A stretch of DNA of 64,000 nt, taken from NCBI GenBank assembly GCA_045660385.1, contig JAZRDT010000009.1, positions 16,622-80,621 of the forward strand, written 5' to 3'. The position numbers and the translations under genes were made by a program. The notes beneath the pieces were generated by a model. The model saw only the letters and a program-made list of their open reading frames with translations. It ran no database searches and was not told the origin of the DNA. The DNA is from UBA1189 sp045660385. Lineage in GTDB: Bacteria; Bacteroidota; Bacteroidia; Bacteroidales; Bacteroidaceae. Positions 8,453 through 18,179 of this stretch are shown piece by piece (the first letter of the stretch is position 1; the number at the start of each line of letters is the position of its first letter).

Positions 8453-8941
8453 TTAATCTCTATAAACCTCGTCGCATATCTTCTCGCAAAGTTTTTCGAG
8501 GTAGTGGCGGTCGGTTTCGTCGAAGGTGGCCAACGTGTCGCTGTCAATATCAAGTACGGCGCGTACGATACCATCAGCTATGAGTGGAACAACGATTTCG
8601 GAGCGCGAACTACCGCTGCATGCGATGTGTCCGGGAAAGAGCTCCACGTCGGGTACCACCTGAGTGCAAGCTTTAGCCCATGCTGTGCCGCATACGCCAC
8701 GTCCATGTCGGATACGGTAGCAAGCTACGTCGCCTTGGAAAGGGCCGAGCACCAGTTGCTCGCCCTTCACCAGGTAGAAGCCTATCCAAAACCAACCGAA
8801 AGCCTGGCGCAGAGCGGCTGTCGTGTTGGCAAGTACGCTCACCTCTTCATGCTCATCGCTGATATAGGGAATGAAATCTTTGAGAAACTGCTCGTAGCGG
8901 GCAGCCTTGTCTATGTTCTGATAGTTGAATTGTGGTTCCAT
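8453..8941 (-). CDS. msrC: GAF-domain free methionine-(R)-sulfoxide reductase
   Basis: Reduces free L-methionine-(R)-sulfoxide with thioredoxin, repairing oxidised methionine. The 162-residue GAF domain has all three family cysteines: C74 (GDVAC), C84 (GRGVCGTA) and C108 (GHIACSGSSRSEIVVPL), at the same spacing as C84, C94 and C118 of E. coli fRMsr. FWIGFYLV and LGPFQG are also family-typical. It starts 3 bp after the nucleoside phosphorylase stop codon on the minus strand, so the two are probably co-transcribed. Fits with the other oxygen-defence genes in the window. Confidence 0.92.
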   Translation of the reverse strand: MEPQFNYQNIDKAARYEQFLKDFIPYISDEHEEVSVLANTTAALRQAFGWFWIGFYLVKGEQLVLGPFQGDVACYRIRHGRGVCGTAWAKACTQVVPDVELFPGHIACSGSSRSEIVVPLIADGIVRAVLDIDSDTLATFDETDRHYLEKLCEKICDEVYRD

Positions 8942-8944
8942 ATA

Positions 8945-9817
8945 TTAAATTCTCTCTACTACTTTTTCAATCAGATAGTCTATTGTACTCTTATAGCCTG
9001 TGTTCGCCTCCTTGGCGCGACGGTTGGCGATTACCATACACACGGTCATGGCCTTGTGCGCGAGTAGGGTAGACAAACCCGCAAGGGCCGAACCCTCCAT
9101 CTCGAAATTAGTAATCAGGTGTCCTTCGTATTCAAAATTCATGATCTTCTCGTTCTGTTCGGGGTCTTCGAGCGGGATGCGTAGCTTGCGTCCTTGCGGA
9201 CCGAAGAAACCACCGGCCGAGATGGTGATACCCTCCGTCATGTCACCCCGATTGATGCGTGCCAAAAGGTCGGCATCGTTGTCAATAACATAGGGCGCCC
9301 CCTTCTGAGGGTTCCACTGCATGTGGCGAGTAAAGGCTGCTTCGAAATCAAGGTCACACACCTCGTTACGTCCCGCATAGTAGTTGAGTAATCCGTCGAA
9401 TCCGATGCTTTTACGCGAGCAAACGAAGGTGCCTACAGGTGTGTGGGGCTGCAAACCACCGCATGTTCCGATCCGTACCAGTTCCAATTGGCGGAAGTCC
9501 GATTTCTGGGTACGTGTGTCAAAGTCGATATTAGCCAGGGCATCGAGTTCATTGACAACGATGTCGATGTTGTCGCACCCTATCCCCGTGGAGAGTACGG
9601 TGATACGCTTCCCCTTATGACGTCCGGTGATCGTGTGGAACTCGCGACTGTGGATGTCACATTCGATTGAATCGAAGTGTGAGGCCACCAAAGCCACTCT
9701 GCCCGGGTCGCCCACGAGGATCACCTTCTGTGCCAGTTGATTGGGCTTGAGATGCAGGTGAAATACCGAACCATCCTCGTTGATGATAAGCTCCGATGGG
9801 GCGAAATAGGTGCTCAT
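8945..9817 (-). CDS. Nucleoside phosphorylase (uridine phosphorylase-like)
   Basis: Cleaves a nucleoside with phosphate to give a base and ribose-1-phosphate, for pyrimidine or purine salvage. The 290-residue sequence has the PNP/UDP phosphorylase landmarks: VILVGDPGRV near residue 32 (phosphate site), STGIGCDN near 77, RIGTCGGL near 117, and the C-terminal NFEMEGSALAGLS ribose/base-site segment. The family includes uridine phosphorylase and other nucleoside phosphorylases, and substrate cannot be fixed by eye. It sits 3 bp from both neighbours in a minus-strand operon led by the TPR/propeller gene. Confidence 0.85.
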   Translation of the reverse strand: MSTYFAPSELIINEDGSVFHLHLKPNQLAQKVILVGDPGRVALVASHFDSIECDIHSREFHTITGRHKGKRITVLSTGIGCDNIDIVVNELDALANIDFDTRTQKSDFRQLELVRIGTCGGLQPHTPVGTFVCSRKSIGFDGLLNYYAGRNEVCDLDFEAAFTRHMQWNPQKGAPYVIDNDADLLARINRGDMTEGITISAGGFFGPQGRKLRIPLEDPEQNEKIMNFEYEGHLITNFEMEGSALAGLSTLLAHKAMTVCMVIANRRAKEANTGYKSTIDYLIEKVVERI

Positions 9818-9820
9818 AGG

Positions 9821-11242
9821 TTAGTTATTGTAATTGATTTCGGTGTTTCGTATCATCATCTCCATGCCGCTCACCTCGGTTTCCAGCAACTCTTGTTGCT
9901 GTTCCATGCGTAGCAGTTCTTCGGTCATGCTCTCGCGCTCGCTCTTTGTGGCACGCGTATACCGTATGCGTTGTTCTTCCAGTTTCTGGGTCAACAGCTT
10001 GAGCGACTTCATTTTGTTTTGCCAGTCGGTGAAGAGTTGCCGTGCTTCGGGACTCTTGAAGTCGTTTACGTGGTGATAGTCTGTGAAGTCATTGATGACG
10101 AAAGTGGATGCCGCCCCCTTCTCCTCCTTTGGAGTTTGCAGGCTCAGCATGAACAGAGCATGTTCGGCCTGGCTTACTACTTCGCTATCGGTTTGTGTGG
10201 CAGCTATGCTGTAGATATGTGCCGCATTGATGATGTCCATCTTGTTGTCCGACTCAAAATCGTAATATTCTTTCTTCTCATTGAGCACGTAAGTGTATAT
10301 ACATACCAGGCTGTCGGGAAGGTTGCGATCGGTAGCAAACCATCCCAAACCGTTAATCTCATCAATCGCCATCATGTAGTCATTGCCTGTAGAGTTGAAA
10401 GGCATGCCCACGTTTTCGGGTAAGAGGTAGCGATCCGTGCTGGTGTTGAAGCGTGTGATATAGATGTCATATCCGCCCAGTCCCTCCAAGCTGTTGTTGG
10501 CAAAGTAGATGGTCATTCCGTCCGATAGCATGAAAGGGTAGTTGTTGTCACCATCAGGCATACCATTCAGGGGCGCAGGCTTGCTCCAACCATCGAGCAT
10601 CTTGTAGCGCATGTAGAGTTGCAGTTTGCCAACCTCATCAATGTCGCTGTAGTAAATCTTGTCGAGCATCTCAGTGCGATAGGCAGTGCCCTCGGTGCTC
10701 TTGCACTCTGTGATGACCTGTTGGGTAGTGCTGATGCTGCCACTCTCATGCCCAATGTTGTAGGCACTGAGGAAACTATCCTTCGGCATCACCACACTAT
10801 CAACGATTATTACCTTCTCAACACGTTTCAAGTATTTGAGTTCGTGAGTGATTCGCTCAAGTTTTTGGGTATATTGTACGAACCGCTCATCGGCTGGGTC
10901 CACCTTGTCAAGGTAAATCTCATAGTACTCTATAGCCTGTTCATACTCGCCATCGGCAGCATAGTAGTCACCCATGTATCGATAGGCATTTTCTACATCG
11001 CTTTCCACCGCCTTCTTCAGATACGGCAAAGCCTTGTCATGCTCACCCGTTTCGTTCAGGCACACACCATACCAGTAATTCATGCTTCCGCTCTTGGGGT
11101 TCCCCTTTATTAGTTTGGCAAACACGGGCTTGGCCTTTTCGTATTCTCCTGCAGCAAACCATTTTCTGGCCTGTGTCTGGTTTTGTCCGAATGCCGTGAG
11201 GCTCATGAATAGCACCAAGGCAAGCAATATATGTCTTCTCAT
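9821..11242 (-). CDS. Exported TPR and beta-propeller (PD40) protein
   Basis: A 473-residue protein with a signal peptide (MRRHILLALVLFMSL then AFGQ). It has TPR repeats at about residues 25-130 (YWYGVCLNETGEHDKALPYLKKA, YYAADGEYEQAIEYYEIYL), a central beta-propeller-like region with GYDIYIT and GLGWFATDRN motifs, and a C-terminal coiled coil rich in Glu, Gln and Arg. It resembles the TPR-PD40 part of Bacteroidetes OmpA-family proteins but lacks the OmpA peptidoglycan-binding domain. Probably periplasmic. The start at 11242 precedes the signal peptide; the longer open frame overlaps the divergent ttcA and is not used. Function unknown. Confidence 0.75.
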   Translation of the reverse strand: MRRHILLALVLFMSLTAFGQNQTQARKWFAAGEYEKAKPVFAKLIKGNPKSGSMNYWYGVCLNETGEHDKALPYLKKAVESDVENAYRYMGDYYAADGEYEQAIEYYEIYLDKVDPADERFVQYTQKLERITHELKYLKRVEKVIIVDSVVMPKDSFLSAYNIGHESGSISTTQQVITECKSTEGTAYRTEMLDKIYYSDIDEVGKLQLYMRYKMLDGWSKPAPLNGMPDGDNNYPFMLSDGMTIYFANNSLEGLGGYDIYITRFNTSTDRYLLPENVGMPFNSTGNDYMMAIDEINGLGWFATDRNLPDSLVCIYTYVLNEKKEYYDFESDNKMDIINAAHIYSIAATQTDSEVVSQAEHALFMLSLQTPKEEKGAASTFVINDFTDYHHVNDFKSPEARQLFTDWQNKMKSLKLLTQKLEEQRIRYTRATKSERESMTEELLRMEQQQELLETEVSGMEMMIRNTEINYNN

Positions 11243-11368
11243 TTCGCTTATGTATATATAGTATAGGGCGAAGATACGCAAATTTATTGGTATAGCGACA
11301 CAAAACGCCCCACAATTTATGAAATTTATGCATTTTGGCGTAATTTTGCATCCTGTAACTTTCAATCT

Positions 11369-12115
11369 ATGGCACAGCGCACTGAAGAACAACTACTCAT
11401 GCACCGCCTCCGCCACAAGTTTCACAAGACAGCGGCAGAGTATGCCCTCATTGAGGAGGGCGATCGCATCCTCATAGCCGTTTCGGGCGGAAAAGACTCC
11501 CTGGCCTTGCTTGAGCTCATGGCAGTCCGCGTGCGTGTGCTCAAGCCCCGCTTCAGCATTGTGGCGGCCCATGTGGTGATGACCAATATCCCCTATCAGT
11601 CCGATACGGAGTATCTGGTTAATTTTGCTCGCCAGTTGGGGGTCGAACTGCACGTGGTGGAAGCCTCGTTCGATGCCACGGGCGATACCCGCAAGTCGCC
11701 CTGCTTCCTCTGTTCCTGGAATCGTCGCAAGGCCCTTTTCGAGACCGCCAAGAGGTTCGGTTGCAATAAGATTGCCCTAGGCCACCATCAAGACGACGTG
11801 CTGGTGACCCTGCTCATGAACATGACCTTCCAGGGCGCCTTCTCCACCATGCCTCCCGCATTGAAAATGGACAAGTTCGACATGACCATCATTCGTCCCC
11901 TCTGCCGCATCGAAGAGCGTGACATCCAGCGTTTGGCAGAGTTGCACGAATACCGAAAACAACGGAAGAATTGTCCTCACGAACATACCTCGAATCGTAG
12001 CCGCATGGCCGAAGTGCTTGCCACCCTCGAAGCGATTAACCCCGAAGCCCGCTACAACCTGTGGGGTAGCATGACCAACATTCAGGCCGACCTGCTGCCG
12101 CCGAAGATTGACTAA
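11369..12115 (+). CDS. ttcA: TtcA-like tRNA 2-thiolation enzyme
   Basis: PP-loop ATP pyrophosphatase expected to thiolate a tRNA base, typically cytidine 32. The 248 residues include the PP-loop SGGKDS at 38-43, a CxxC pair in SPCFLCSWNRR near 112, the GHHQDDV segment near 137 and a third Cys near 201 (KNCPHEH), the pattern of iron-sulfur-dependent TtcA/TtuA enzymes. It is about 60 residues shorter than E. coli TtcA, mostly at the ends. A TAATTTTG box at 11341-11348 suggests its own promoter, divergent from the TPR gene. The modified position in this organism is inferred from the family. Confidence 0.88.
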   Translation: MAQRTEEQLLMHRLRHKFHKTAAEYALIEEGDRILIAVSGGKDSLALLELMAVRVRVLKPRFSIVAAHVVMTNIPYQSDTEYLVNFARQLGVELHVVEASFDATGDTRKSPCFLCSWNRRKALFETAKRFGCNKIALGHHQDDVLVTLLMNMTFQGAFSTMPPALKMDKFDMTIIRPLCRIEERDIQRLAELHEYRKQRKNCPHEHTSNRSRMAEVLATLEAINPEARYNLWGSMTNIQADLLPPKID

Positions 12116-12197
12116 TGCAAGTCATTAACCTAACTTGTGGAGGCTACAGAAACAAGAAACACAATAGCAGAGAAGGAAAAGATTTCCATAACTGGCC

Positions 12198-12377
12198 ATG
12201 ACGGCACGCAGCTTTTCCAATGGTGTAGAAAATATTTTCTATTTTGATGAAACGCTCTATTCCCGTTATTGTGATTATGAGGACCGCTCTACCTTGGATG
12301 CTTGCCTCGTACATGACATATTCGGGTCCGAGGTGGTGCTGGTAGGTTATTGTTTTCCTACACTTTGTAATGATTAA
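12198..12377 (+). CDS. Possible small protein of 59 residues, unrecognised
   Basis: The 361 bp between ttcA and the large lipoprotein hold one sizeable plus-strand frame with an ATG. Its product begins MTARSFSNGVENIFYF and is acidic and Cys-containing. A purine-rich AGAAGGAAAAG lies about 20 bp upstream. I recognise no family. It may be a small gene, a remnant, or chance. Nothing else was seen in this gap apart from the promoter at its end. Confidence 0.25.
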   Translation: MTARSFSNGVENIFYFDETLYSRYCDYEDRSTLDACLVHDIFGSEVVLVGYCFPTLCND

Positions 12378-12396
12378 GAAAAAAGTAGGGACAAGT

Positions 12397-12427
12397 TTTG
12401 TATTTCATCCGTTTATTCCTACCTTTG
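12397..12427 (+). promoter_or_regulatory. Promoter of the large lipoprotein / DUF5723 operon
   Basis: TTTG (12397-12400), 19-bp spacer, TACCTTTG (12420-12427): a full consensus match about 50 bp upstream of the ATG at 12477. Confidence 0.75.
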
Positions 12428-12476
12428 CATTCATTGCAAAGTGAATGATAACACACACGAAATAAATATATTTTTT

Positions 12477-15400
12477 ATGTATAGAAAAACGCATCATTTG
12501 GTATTGTTGGGGACGATATGTCTCTTGTGTTCGTGTATAGACAATACATACGACTTGAAGAATAAAGAGATATCTTTGGATATGGCAATCGAGGGTAACA
12601 AGATTGCTCTTCCTTTGGGTAACTTAAAACCTATCCTTTTGGATTCGATGCTTGATATTGAAGGCCAGGAGATGCTGAAGGAGATAAACGGAGTGTATAG
12701 TATTGTCCATTCTGATTCCATAGGTTCGATAGGTGTTGATTTGGGTGATATTGCGATTGCATTGGATCCGATGACCTTTAATAAAGAATTCAACTTCACG
12801 GAGACTGGAGTTGAAATTGACGAAATCGTGATGCCTGGCAAACATGAGATTGTCGAGTTTCACGTAACGGATGTCTCAATCGAGGAAATCAATGAATCGT
12901 TGCCTCATTTGCGGAAGAAGAGTGATCTTGATGTGTTGCATTCCGACCTGATTGATAAGTTGGGAACCCCCTCTTTCCCCTCATCAATAGTATATTCAAA
13001 AGAGGTGTTTACCATGCCGGAACAGAATGTAGATGTTGACCTTGAATACCTTTTGCCCAAAGAGGTGAAGAACTTTCATGAGATACAGGTGATGAACAAT
13101 TCTACTAGAGCTGAGGGTGCTGGAGCTATCGTGCAGTTCAAGATTACTCACCCGCATATTTTGAACAATCTGGAAAAGAGTTTCTCGTTTCAGCTCAAGT
13201 TCCCCAGGTCATTTGATGTATCGTTATATCCTGAAGCGGAGAACGCTGATAACTACCAACTTGCCGATCAGGTTCTGACAGTGACCAAGATGCCAGTGAA
13301 GGACGACGTCTCCTATATTGAGTTTTACTTTAATGGTTTTACGGGACTTGACGATGAGACTTTCTATGCAAGCCGAGTTGGTTCGGATGGTCTCGACGAG
13401 CGCTTGTTCGTATTGGATGATGTGTTGTCGTATTCGTTCGACTATTACGTCGATGGTAATGTGGAGGTGTCTTCATCGGTGGATATTGAAGATTTCAGAT
13501 TGGGTATTGAATTGAATGCTGTTTTGGGTCTTTATGATGTGATTGGAGAAACCAATCCCATCGAATTTGATTTTGACGACGAGTGTATCACCTTCTCTAC
13601 AGAGATTGACGAACTTGAATATATCAGCGAGGTGAAGTATGTACGTCTTGATCCTCACGTAAGCCAAGTAAGTCTGACTATTGATATGCCATCGACCTTT
13701 GCTCCTTTCGAACTCAATCATGGCGAGTCATTTAAGATTCATCTGCCTGAGTTCCTCTATCTTAACGAGCAACTTACAACCATTCCCGAAGGTATGTCGT
13801 ATGACAAGGAAAGTCATACGATCCATATATTGGATGACGATGCGCTTGACCATTCTGCCGTGGTATTGGCTCTCGACTCAATCTCTATCAATAAGAAGGT
13901 AGAAAATGGTTGTGTGGCCATGTCTGGTTCAGCTCGCCTGACAACTGGCGGTAGCGTGTTCCTCGCCTCCAAAAAGACTTCGCTCCGCAATGATTTGCCT
14001 GCGTTGCGCGACAAAAAGATTCACTTTGATTTGCAGGAAACCCATTTCGTTGTCGATGAAATTGTCGTCGTGTCAGAAACTCTCTCCGAGTCCCTGCATG
14101 AATCCTTCCCATTGGACATCTATGAACCTATTGAGGAGGGTCTTGGTAGAATATACTCTATAGATTTCAAGGAAGATGTATCCATGGAATTGGTACTTGA
14201 ATTGCGAGGGATTGAGGATGCGAAGGGTGCGTTGGACCTCAAGCTTGATGTAGCGCTTCCTCCATTCATCTGCGTGGAATCGGATGATGCTGATGTCGTG
14301 ACTGACGACGGCATGCTTAGCATTCGCACAAAGTATATAGCAGGTGAAACATTCAGGAAGAGTCTCAAAATTTCCAAACTTGACTTCACCAAGCTTCCTC
14401 AGGGATATCTTGCTCCTACGATTGATAACGGTAAACCTTATCTTGCATATCTCGATTCTGTGGAGGTCGATGCAACCGCCAGCATTGATCGTATTGAGGT
14501 GAGTAGTGATATCCTGACAAAAACGGGCGAGGTTGATCTTGCCGTATCCATCAGTCCTATCGTGGTGGGATGCGTCGAAGGTCTCTATAACGGCGATTTG
14601 GGAAAGGTGAGCGAGTCTTTTGACTTGGATTTGAGCGAGAACCTTGCTTTCTTGAAGGATGAAAGAAATGGGTTGACACTCTCGGAACCGCAGATTATGC
14701 TCCAATTGGAGAATACCCTCCACGTACCCCTCAGTGTGGATGTTGTTATCGCTGGTAAGGATGAGAATGGAGAGGTGATAGAAACCTCCCATATCGTGCT
14801 TGAAGATTTGGCAATTACACCTGCAGCCTATGATGAGACTACAGGTTCCATCACTCCTGACTCCACCAAATACCTCTTTGCTGTTCGTGAGGAACAACAG
14901 ATGCAGGGATTTACAACTGTTGTCGTTCCCGAACTGGCAACTTTGTTGAAGAGGATTCCTCATTCAGTATCCTTGGAGTTAGTGCCGGTAATAGATACCG
15001 ATGCCGTTCACCGAGTAGATTTGTCGCAACCCTTACAAATCAGTGGCGATTATAGTGTTGTAGTACCATTGAAATTCGACGATTTGTGCGTGAGTTACAC
15101 CGATACGGTTTGTGGACTCAACTTGGATATGGAGAATCTTGATGAGTTCCTCAGCAATGTAGAATTCAGTGTATATATGGATGTTAATAACACCATGCCT
15201 ATTGGTCTTGATGTAGAACTCGTTCCGATTGATATATCGGGCAAGTGTATGTCGAATCTTGCTGTTGATCCTATCAGTGTCAAGGCTGGCAATGGTGCTC
15301 CCATCGCTGCTTCGTCACAGTTTGAGGCCCTCACAATCAATGCAGAATGTGCAGGAAACTTCGATTTAAGAGGTTTTGATGGTATCATCTTTAACATCAC

Positions 15401-15524
15401 AGCCAAGGCGAACGAGACAATCGGAGGTGCTGCTATCAAACCTGAACAGGGTATACACGTCAAGAATATCGTGGTTGAGTTGCGTGGCGATATTGAATTT
15501 GATTTGAACGAATTGGACATTTAA
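12477..15524 (+). CDS. Large hypothetical surface lipoprotein
   Basis: A 1015-residue protein of unknown function. The N-terminus is a lipoprotein signal (LLGTICLLCSC, lipid Cys near residue 20). The rest is acidic, Asp/Glu and Ser/Thr rich, and shows recurring beta-strand patterns such as VDLEYLLP, LDLKLDVALP and VSLTIDMP, suggesting repeated beta-sandwich units. No catalytic motif was seen. The frame opens at 12441, but the ATG at 12477 directly precedes the signal. It is followed after 17 bp by a DUF5723 gene with a strong AGGAGG site, so the two likely form an operon and may act together at the outer membrane. Confidence 0.7.
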   Translation: MYRKTHHLVLLGTICLLCSCIDNTYDLKNKEISLDMAIEGNKIALPLGNLKPILLDSMLDIEGQEMLKEINGVYSIVHSDSIGSIGVDLGDIAIALDPMTFNKEFNFTETGVEIDEIVMPGKHEIVEFHVTDVSIEEINESLPHLRKKSDLDVLHSDLIDKLGTPSFPSSIVYSKEVFTMPEQNVDVDLEYLLPKEVKNFHEIQVMNNSTRAEGAGAIVQFKITHPHILNNLEKSFSFQLKFPRSFDVSLYPEAENADNYQLADQVLTVTKMPVKDDVSYIEFYFNGFTGLDDETFYASRVGSDGLDERLFVLDDVLSYSFDYYVDGNVEVSSSVDIEDFRLGIELNAVLGLYDVIGETNPIEFDFDDECITFSTEIDELEYISEVKYVRLDPHVSQVSLTIDMPSTFAPFELNHGESFKIHLPEFLYLNEQLTTIPEGMSYDKESHTIHILDDDALDHSAVVLALDSISINKKVENGCVAMSGSARLTTGGSVFLASKKTSLRNDLPALRDKKIHFDLQETHFVVDEIVVVSETLSESLHESFPLDIYEPIEEGLGRIYSIDFKEDVSMELVLELRGIEDAKGALDLKLDVALPPFICVESDDADVVTDDGMLSIRTKYIAGETFRKSLKISKLDFTKLPQGYLAPTIDNGKPYLAYLDSVEVDATASIDRIEVSSDILTKTGEVDLAVSISPIVVGCVEGLYNGDLGKVSESFDLDLSENLAFLKDERNGLTLSEPQIMLQLENTLHVPLSVDVVIAGKDENGEVIETSHIVLEDLAITPAAYDETTGSITPDSTKYLFAVREEQQMQGFTTVVVPELATLLKRIPHSVSLELVPVIDTDAVHRVDLSQPLQISGDYSVVVPLKFDDLCVSYTDTVCGLNLDMENLDEFLSNVEFSVYMDVNNTMPIGLDVELVPIDISGKCMSNLAVDPISVKAGNGAPIAASSQFEALTINAECAGNFDLRGFDGIIFNITAKANETIGGAAIKPEQGIHVKNIVVELRGDIEFDLNELDI

Positions 15525-15541
15525 TGCAGGAGGATATTATT

Positions 15542-16975
15542 ATGAGTAAGATAAGATATACTATATTGTTGTTGGTAGCTTGTGTACTTTTTGTCGGAGG
15601 CGCAAGTGCGCAGACCGCCAAATCGGCCTATTTCCTTGAAGGTGCATTCCACAACTATCAGTTGAATCCAGCCATGCAGGCTGAACGTCCCTTCTTCTCG
15701 GCGGCATTAGGAAACTGGGCGCTTAAGACAAACGGTAACTTTGGCCTGTCGAACTTCCTGTATCCCTATGGCGACAATCAGCTCACTACATTTATGAGCA
15801 GCAGCGTGTCGGCCGACGAATTCTTGGGCAGACTCCCCCAGTCGTTACAGTTGTCTACCGAATTGGGCTCTACGCTTTTCGCTGCAGGTTTCCGTTTGTT
15901 GGGAGGCTACACCACTTTCAGTCTTACAATGAATTCGACCTCATCGTTCAATATGCCCCGTGGCTTCTTTGAATTTGCCAAGAAAGGCTTTCAGGAAGAT
16001 CACTATAGCTTCTCGGGCATCAATGTGAATACGATGAACTATGCCGCCTTCACGTTGGGCTATTCGCATCAGATTGTCGAGGGTCTGCGAGTGGGTGTCA
16101 ATGCCAAGTACCTTGTGGGGTTGGCCTATGCCAATCTTCATGTGGATAAACTCAATATACAGATGAATGAGGATAAGTGGTTGGTCGAGACACATGCATC
16201 GGCCGAGGCTGCTTTCTATACCGAGGTTTCAGTTGATGCGGGTCCTATGGACGACTTGAACGAACCGCGCGTACCTATGGTTGACGCATTCGAAAACATG
16301 GAAACCATCAACTATTCTAATGTGATGTCGGCTCTGAAACCCGCAGCTCGAGGCTTTGCGTTCGACTTGGGTATCGAGTATGACATGGAGTCAATTATCA
16401 AGGGACTCACCGTATCGGCATCACTTGTAGATGTGGGTGGAATCAACTGGAAATATGTTACAAAAGCTAGTTTGAAAGACTCCAAGGTTGAGTTCGATGG
16501 CATCGACGAAATCGATCCTAACGATTTTGAAGGCTCAATCGAGAAGGAGGTTGAGGCTATCACTGCCGATCTTGAAGAGATGTTTGCAGTGCCGTATTGT
16601 CATGGCACCACCTCGGGCACTACCAAGTTAAGCCCTGTGATGTATCTTGGTGCTGAATATGAGATGCCCTTCTATCGTCCCTTGTCGTTTGCTGTGCTCT
16701 ATGGCAAGCGCTTTGCTGCCTATGGAGGTTGGGACGAGGTGCGTGGCTATTGCAATATCGCTCCGTTGAAGTGGTTGGAGTTCTCGGCCAATGCCGCATA
16801 CTCTACCTATGGCGCTTCATGGGGTTGGATGTTCAATTTCCATCCTAAGCTCTTCTCTTTCTTTGTTGGAAGCGATTTTATGATTACCAAGGTGACTCCT
16901 CAGTATATACCTGTAAACAATATGAATGGGCATATCACCATTGGTGTCAACAAACCATTAGGAAAGCGAAAGTAA
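15542..16975 (+). CDS. DUF5723 family predicted outer-membrane protein
   Basis: A 477-residue protein with a signal peptide (VLFVGGASAQ). The mature start AYFLEGAFHNYQLNPAMQAERPF is the pattern of DUF5723, a Bacteroidetes family of predicted outer-membrane beta-barrels. Glycine- and aromatic-rich alternating strands continue to the C-terminus (HITIGVNKPLG). The start at 15542 is chosen because AGGAGG lies 8 bp upstream; the frame's earlier ATG overlaps the previous stop. Its function is unknown. The tight linkage with the large lipoprotein suggests a barrel-lipoprotein pair. Confidence 0.78.
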   Translation: MSKIRYTILLLVACVLFVGGASAQTAKSAYFLEGAFHNYQLNPAMQAERPFFSAALGNWALKTNGNFGLSNFLYPYGDNQLTTFMSSSVSADEFLGRLPQSLQLSTELGSTLFAAGFRLLGGYTTFSLTMNSTSSFNMPRGFFEFAKKGFQEDHYSFSGINVNTMNYAAFTLGYSHQIVEGLRVGVNAKYLVGLAYANLHVDKLNIQMNEDKWLVETHASAEAAFYTEVSVDAGPMDDLNEPRVPMVDAFENMETINYSNVMSALKPAARGFAFDLGIEYDMESIIKGLTVSASLVDVGGINWKYVTKASLKDSKVEFDGIDEIDPNDFEGSIEKEVEAITADLEEMFAVPYCHGTTSGTTKLSPVMYLGAEYEMPFYRPLSFAVLYGKRFAAYGGWDEVRGYCNIAPLKWLEFSANAAYSTYGASWGWMFNFHPKLFSFFVGSDFMITKVTPQYIPVNNMNGHITIGVNKPLGKRK

Positions 16976-16984
16976 TATATTGTC

Positions 16985-18157
16985 ATGTACGGTATAGGAG
17001 ATTCACACGTGTTACGGCTTGCTTGCGCGCCTCTCTCTCTAGTGCGCATAGGCTTTATTGGCTTGGGTAATAGAGGTATGGCTACGCTCAAACGATACCT
17101 TGTTATCAACGACATAGAGATTGTTGCTTTGTGTGATGTCAACACAGCTCATCTAGGTGCTGCTGCAGAGTTGCTGCGTGCCGAAGGGAAGCATCGTCCG
17201 GTGTTGTTAGATTCTCCCGATGGGTGGCGCGCGATGTGTCAAAGAGAGGACATTGATCTTGTGTATATATGTACCGATTGGCTTACCCATACTCCTATGG
17301 CCTGCTTTGCTATGGAGCAAGGAAAACATGTAGCCATTGAGGTGCCCGCTGCAACTACTGTAGAGGAATGCTGGCAACTTGTTGATACAGCGGAGCGTAC
17401 CCGTCGACACTGCTTTATGCTAGAGAACTGTTGCTACGACACGTTCCATCAGGCAACATTGACCATGGCTGAAGAGGGGCTGCTCGGTACGCTCACACAT
17501 CTAGAGGGTGCCTACATACATGATTTGCGCGACAAGTATGAAGCCGATGGACCTAAGGGTTGGATGGCACGTCTCTGCGGTCAGCACAAGGGTAATCCAT
17601 ACCCAACGCATGGCATAGGTCCCGTGTGCCAGTTGCTGAAGGTGCACCGGGGCGACAAACTCGACTATCTCGTGTCGATGACCCCTTCAACCGATGTGCC
17701 TTACGATGTGTGTGTCAACAATACGTTGATTCGCACCGTCAAGGGCAAGACTATCTTGTTGCAATATGATGTCACCACTCCTCGTCCCTATAGCCGTATG
17801 CAGACGGTGTGTGGTACGCGAGGTTTCGTGCAGAAATATCCACGCCGATGCATCATGCTCGATGGACAGGAATTAGTGAAGGGCGATGCTGTAGAGTCGT
17901 TAATAGCGCAATATACTCGCCCTGATATTGCAAATATTCAGGCAGAAGGCCATCGTTTGGGTGTTGCCAATATCATGAACTATACGATGGACCGTCGACT
18001 GATATATTGTTTGCGCGAAGGACTTCCTTTGGATATTGATGTGTATGATGCTGCTGAATGGTCGTGTATTGCTGAACTGAGCGAGCAGTCTGCGCTCAAT
18101 GGAGGCATCCCTATCAAGATTCCTGATTTCACTCGTGGATGGTCGATAGACGACTGA
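16985..18157 (+). CDS. Gfo/Idh/MocA oxidoreductase, GH109-type glycosidase-like
   Basis: NAD-dependent oxidoreductase fold (390 residues). A Rossmann motif GFIGLGNRG lies near residue 25, followed by KHVAIEVPAATTVEECW near 114 (EVP in place of the common EKP), MLENCCYD near 147, and GNPYPTHGIGPVCQLL near 198. ENCCYD and GNPYPTHGIGP are hallmarks of GH109 alpha-N-acetylgalactosaminidases, which cleave by an NAD-dependent redox mechanism. It is shorter than usual GH109 proteins and lacks their Tat or lipoprotein signal, so it may be cytoplasmic. It starts 9 bp after the DUF5723 gene. The GH109 activity is inferred from motifs only. Confidence 0.82.
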   Translation: MYGIGDSHVLRLACAPLSLVRIGFIGLGNRGMATLKRYLVINDIEIVALCDVNTAHLGAAAELLRAEGKHRPVLLDSPDGWRAMCQREDIDLVYICTDWLTHTPMACFAMEQGKHVAIEVPAATTVEECWQLVDTAERTRRHCFMLENCCYDTFHQATLTMAEEGLLGTLTHLEGAYIHDLRDKYEADGPKGWMARLCGQHKGNPYPTHGIGPVCQLLKVHRGDKLDYLVSMTPSTDVPYDVCVNNTLIRTVKGKTILLQYDVTTPRPYSRMQTVCGTRGFVQKYPRRCIMLDGQELVKGDAVESLIAQYTRPDIANIQAEGHRLGVANIMNYTMDRRLIYCLREGLPLDIDVYDAAEWSCIAELSEQSALNGGIPIKIPDFTRGWSIDD

Positions 18158-18179
18158 TAATGCCTGTGTCTTTGTGGAT

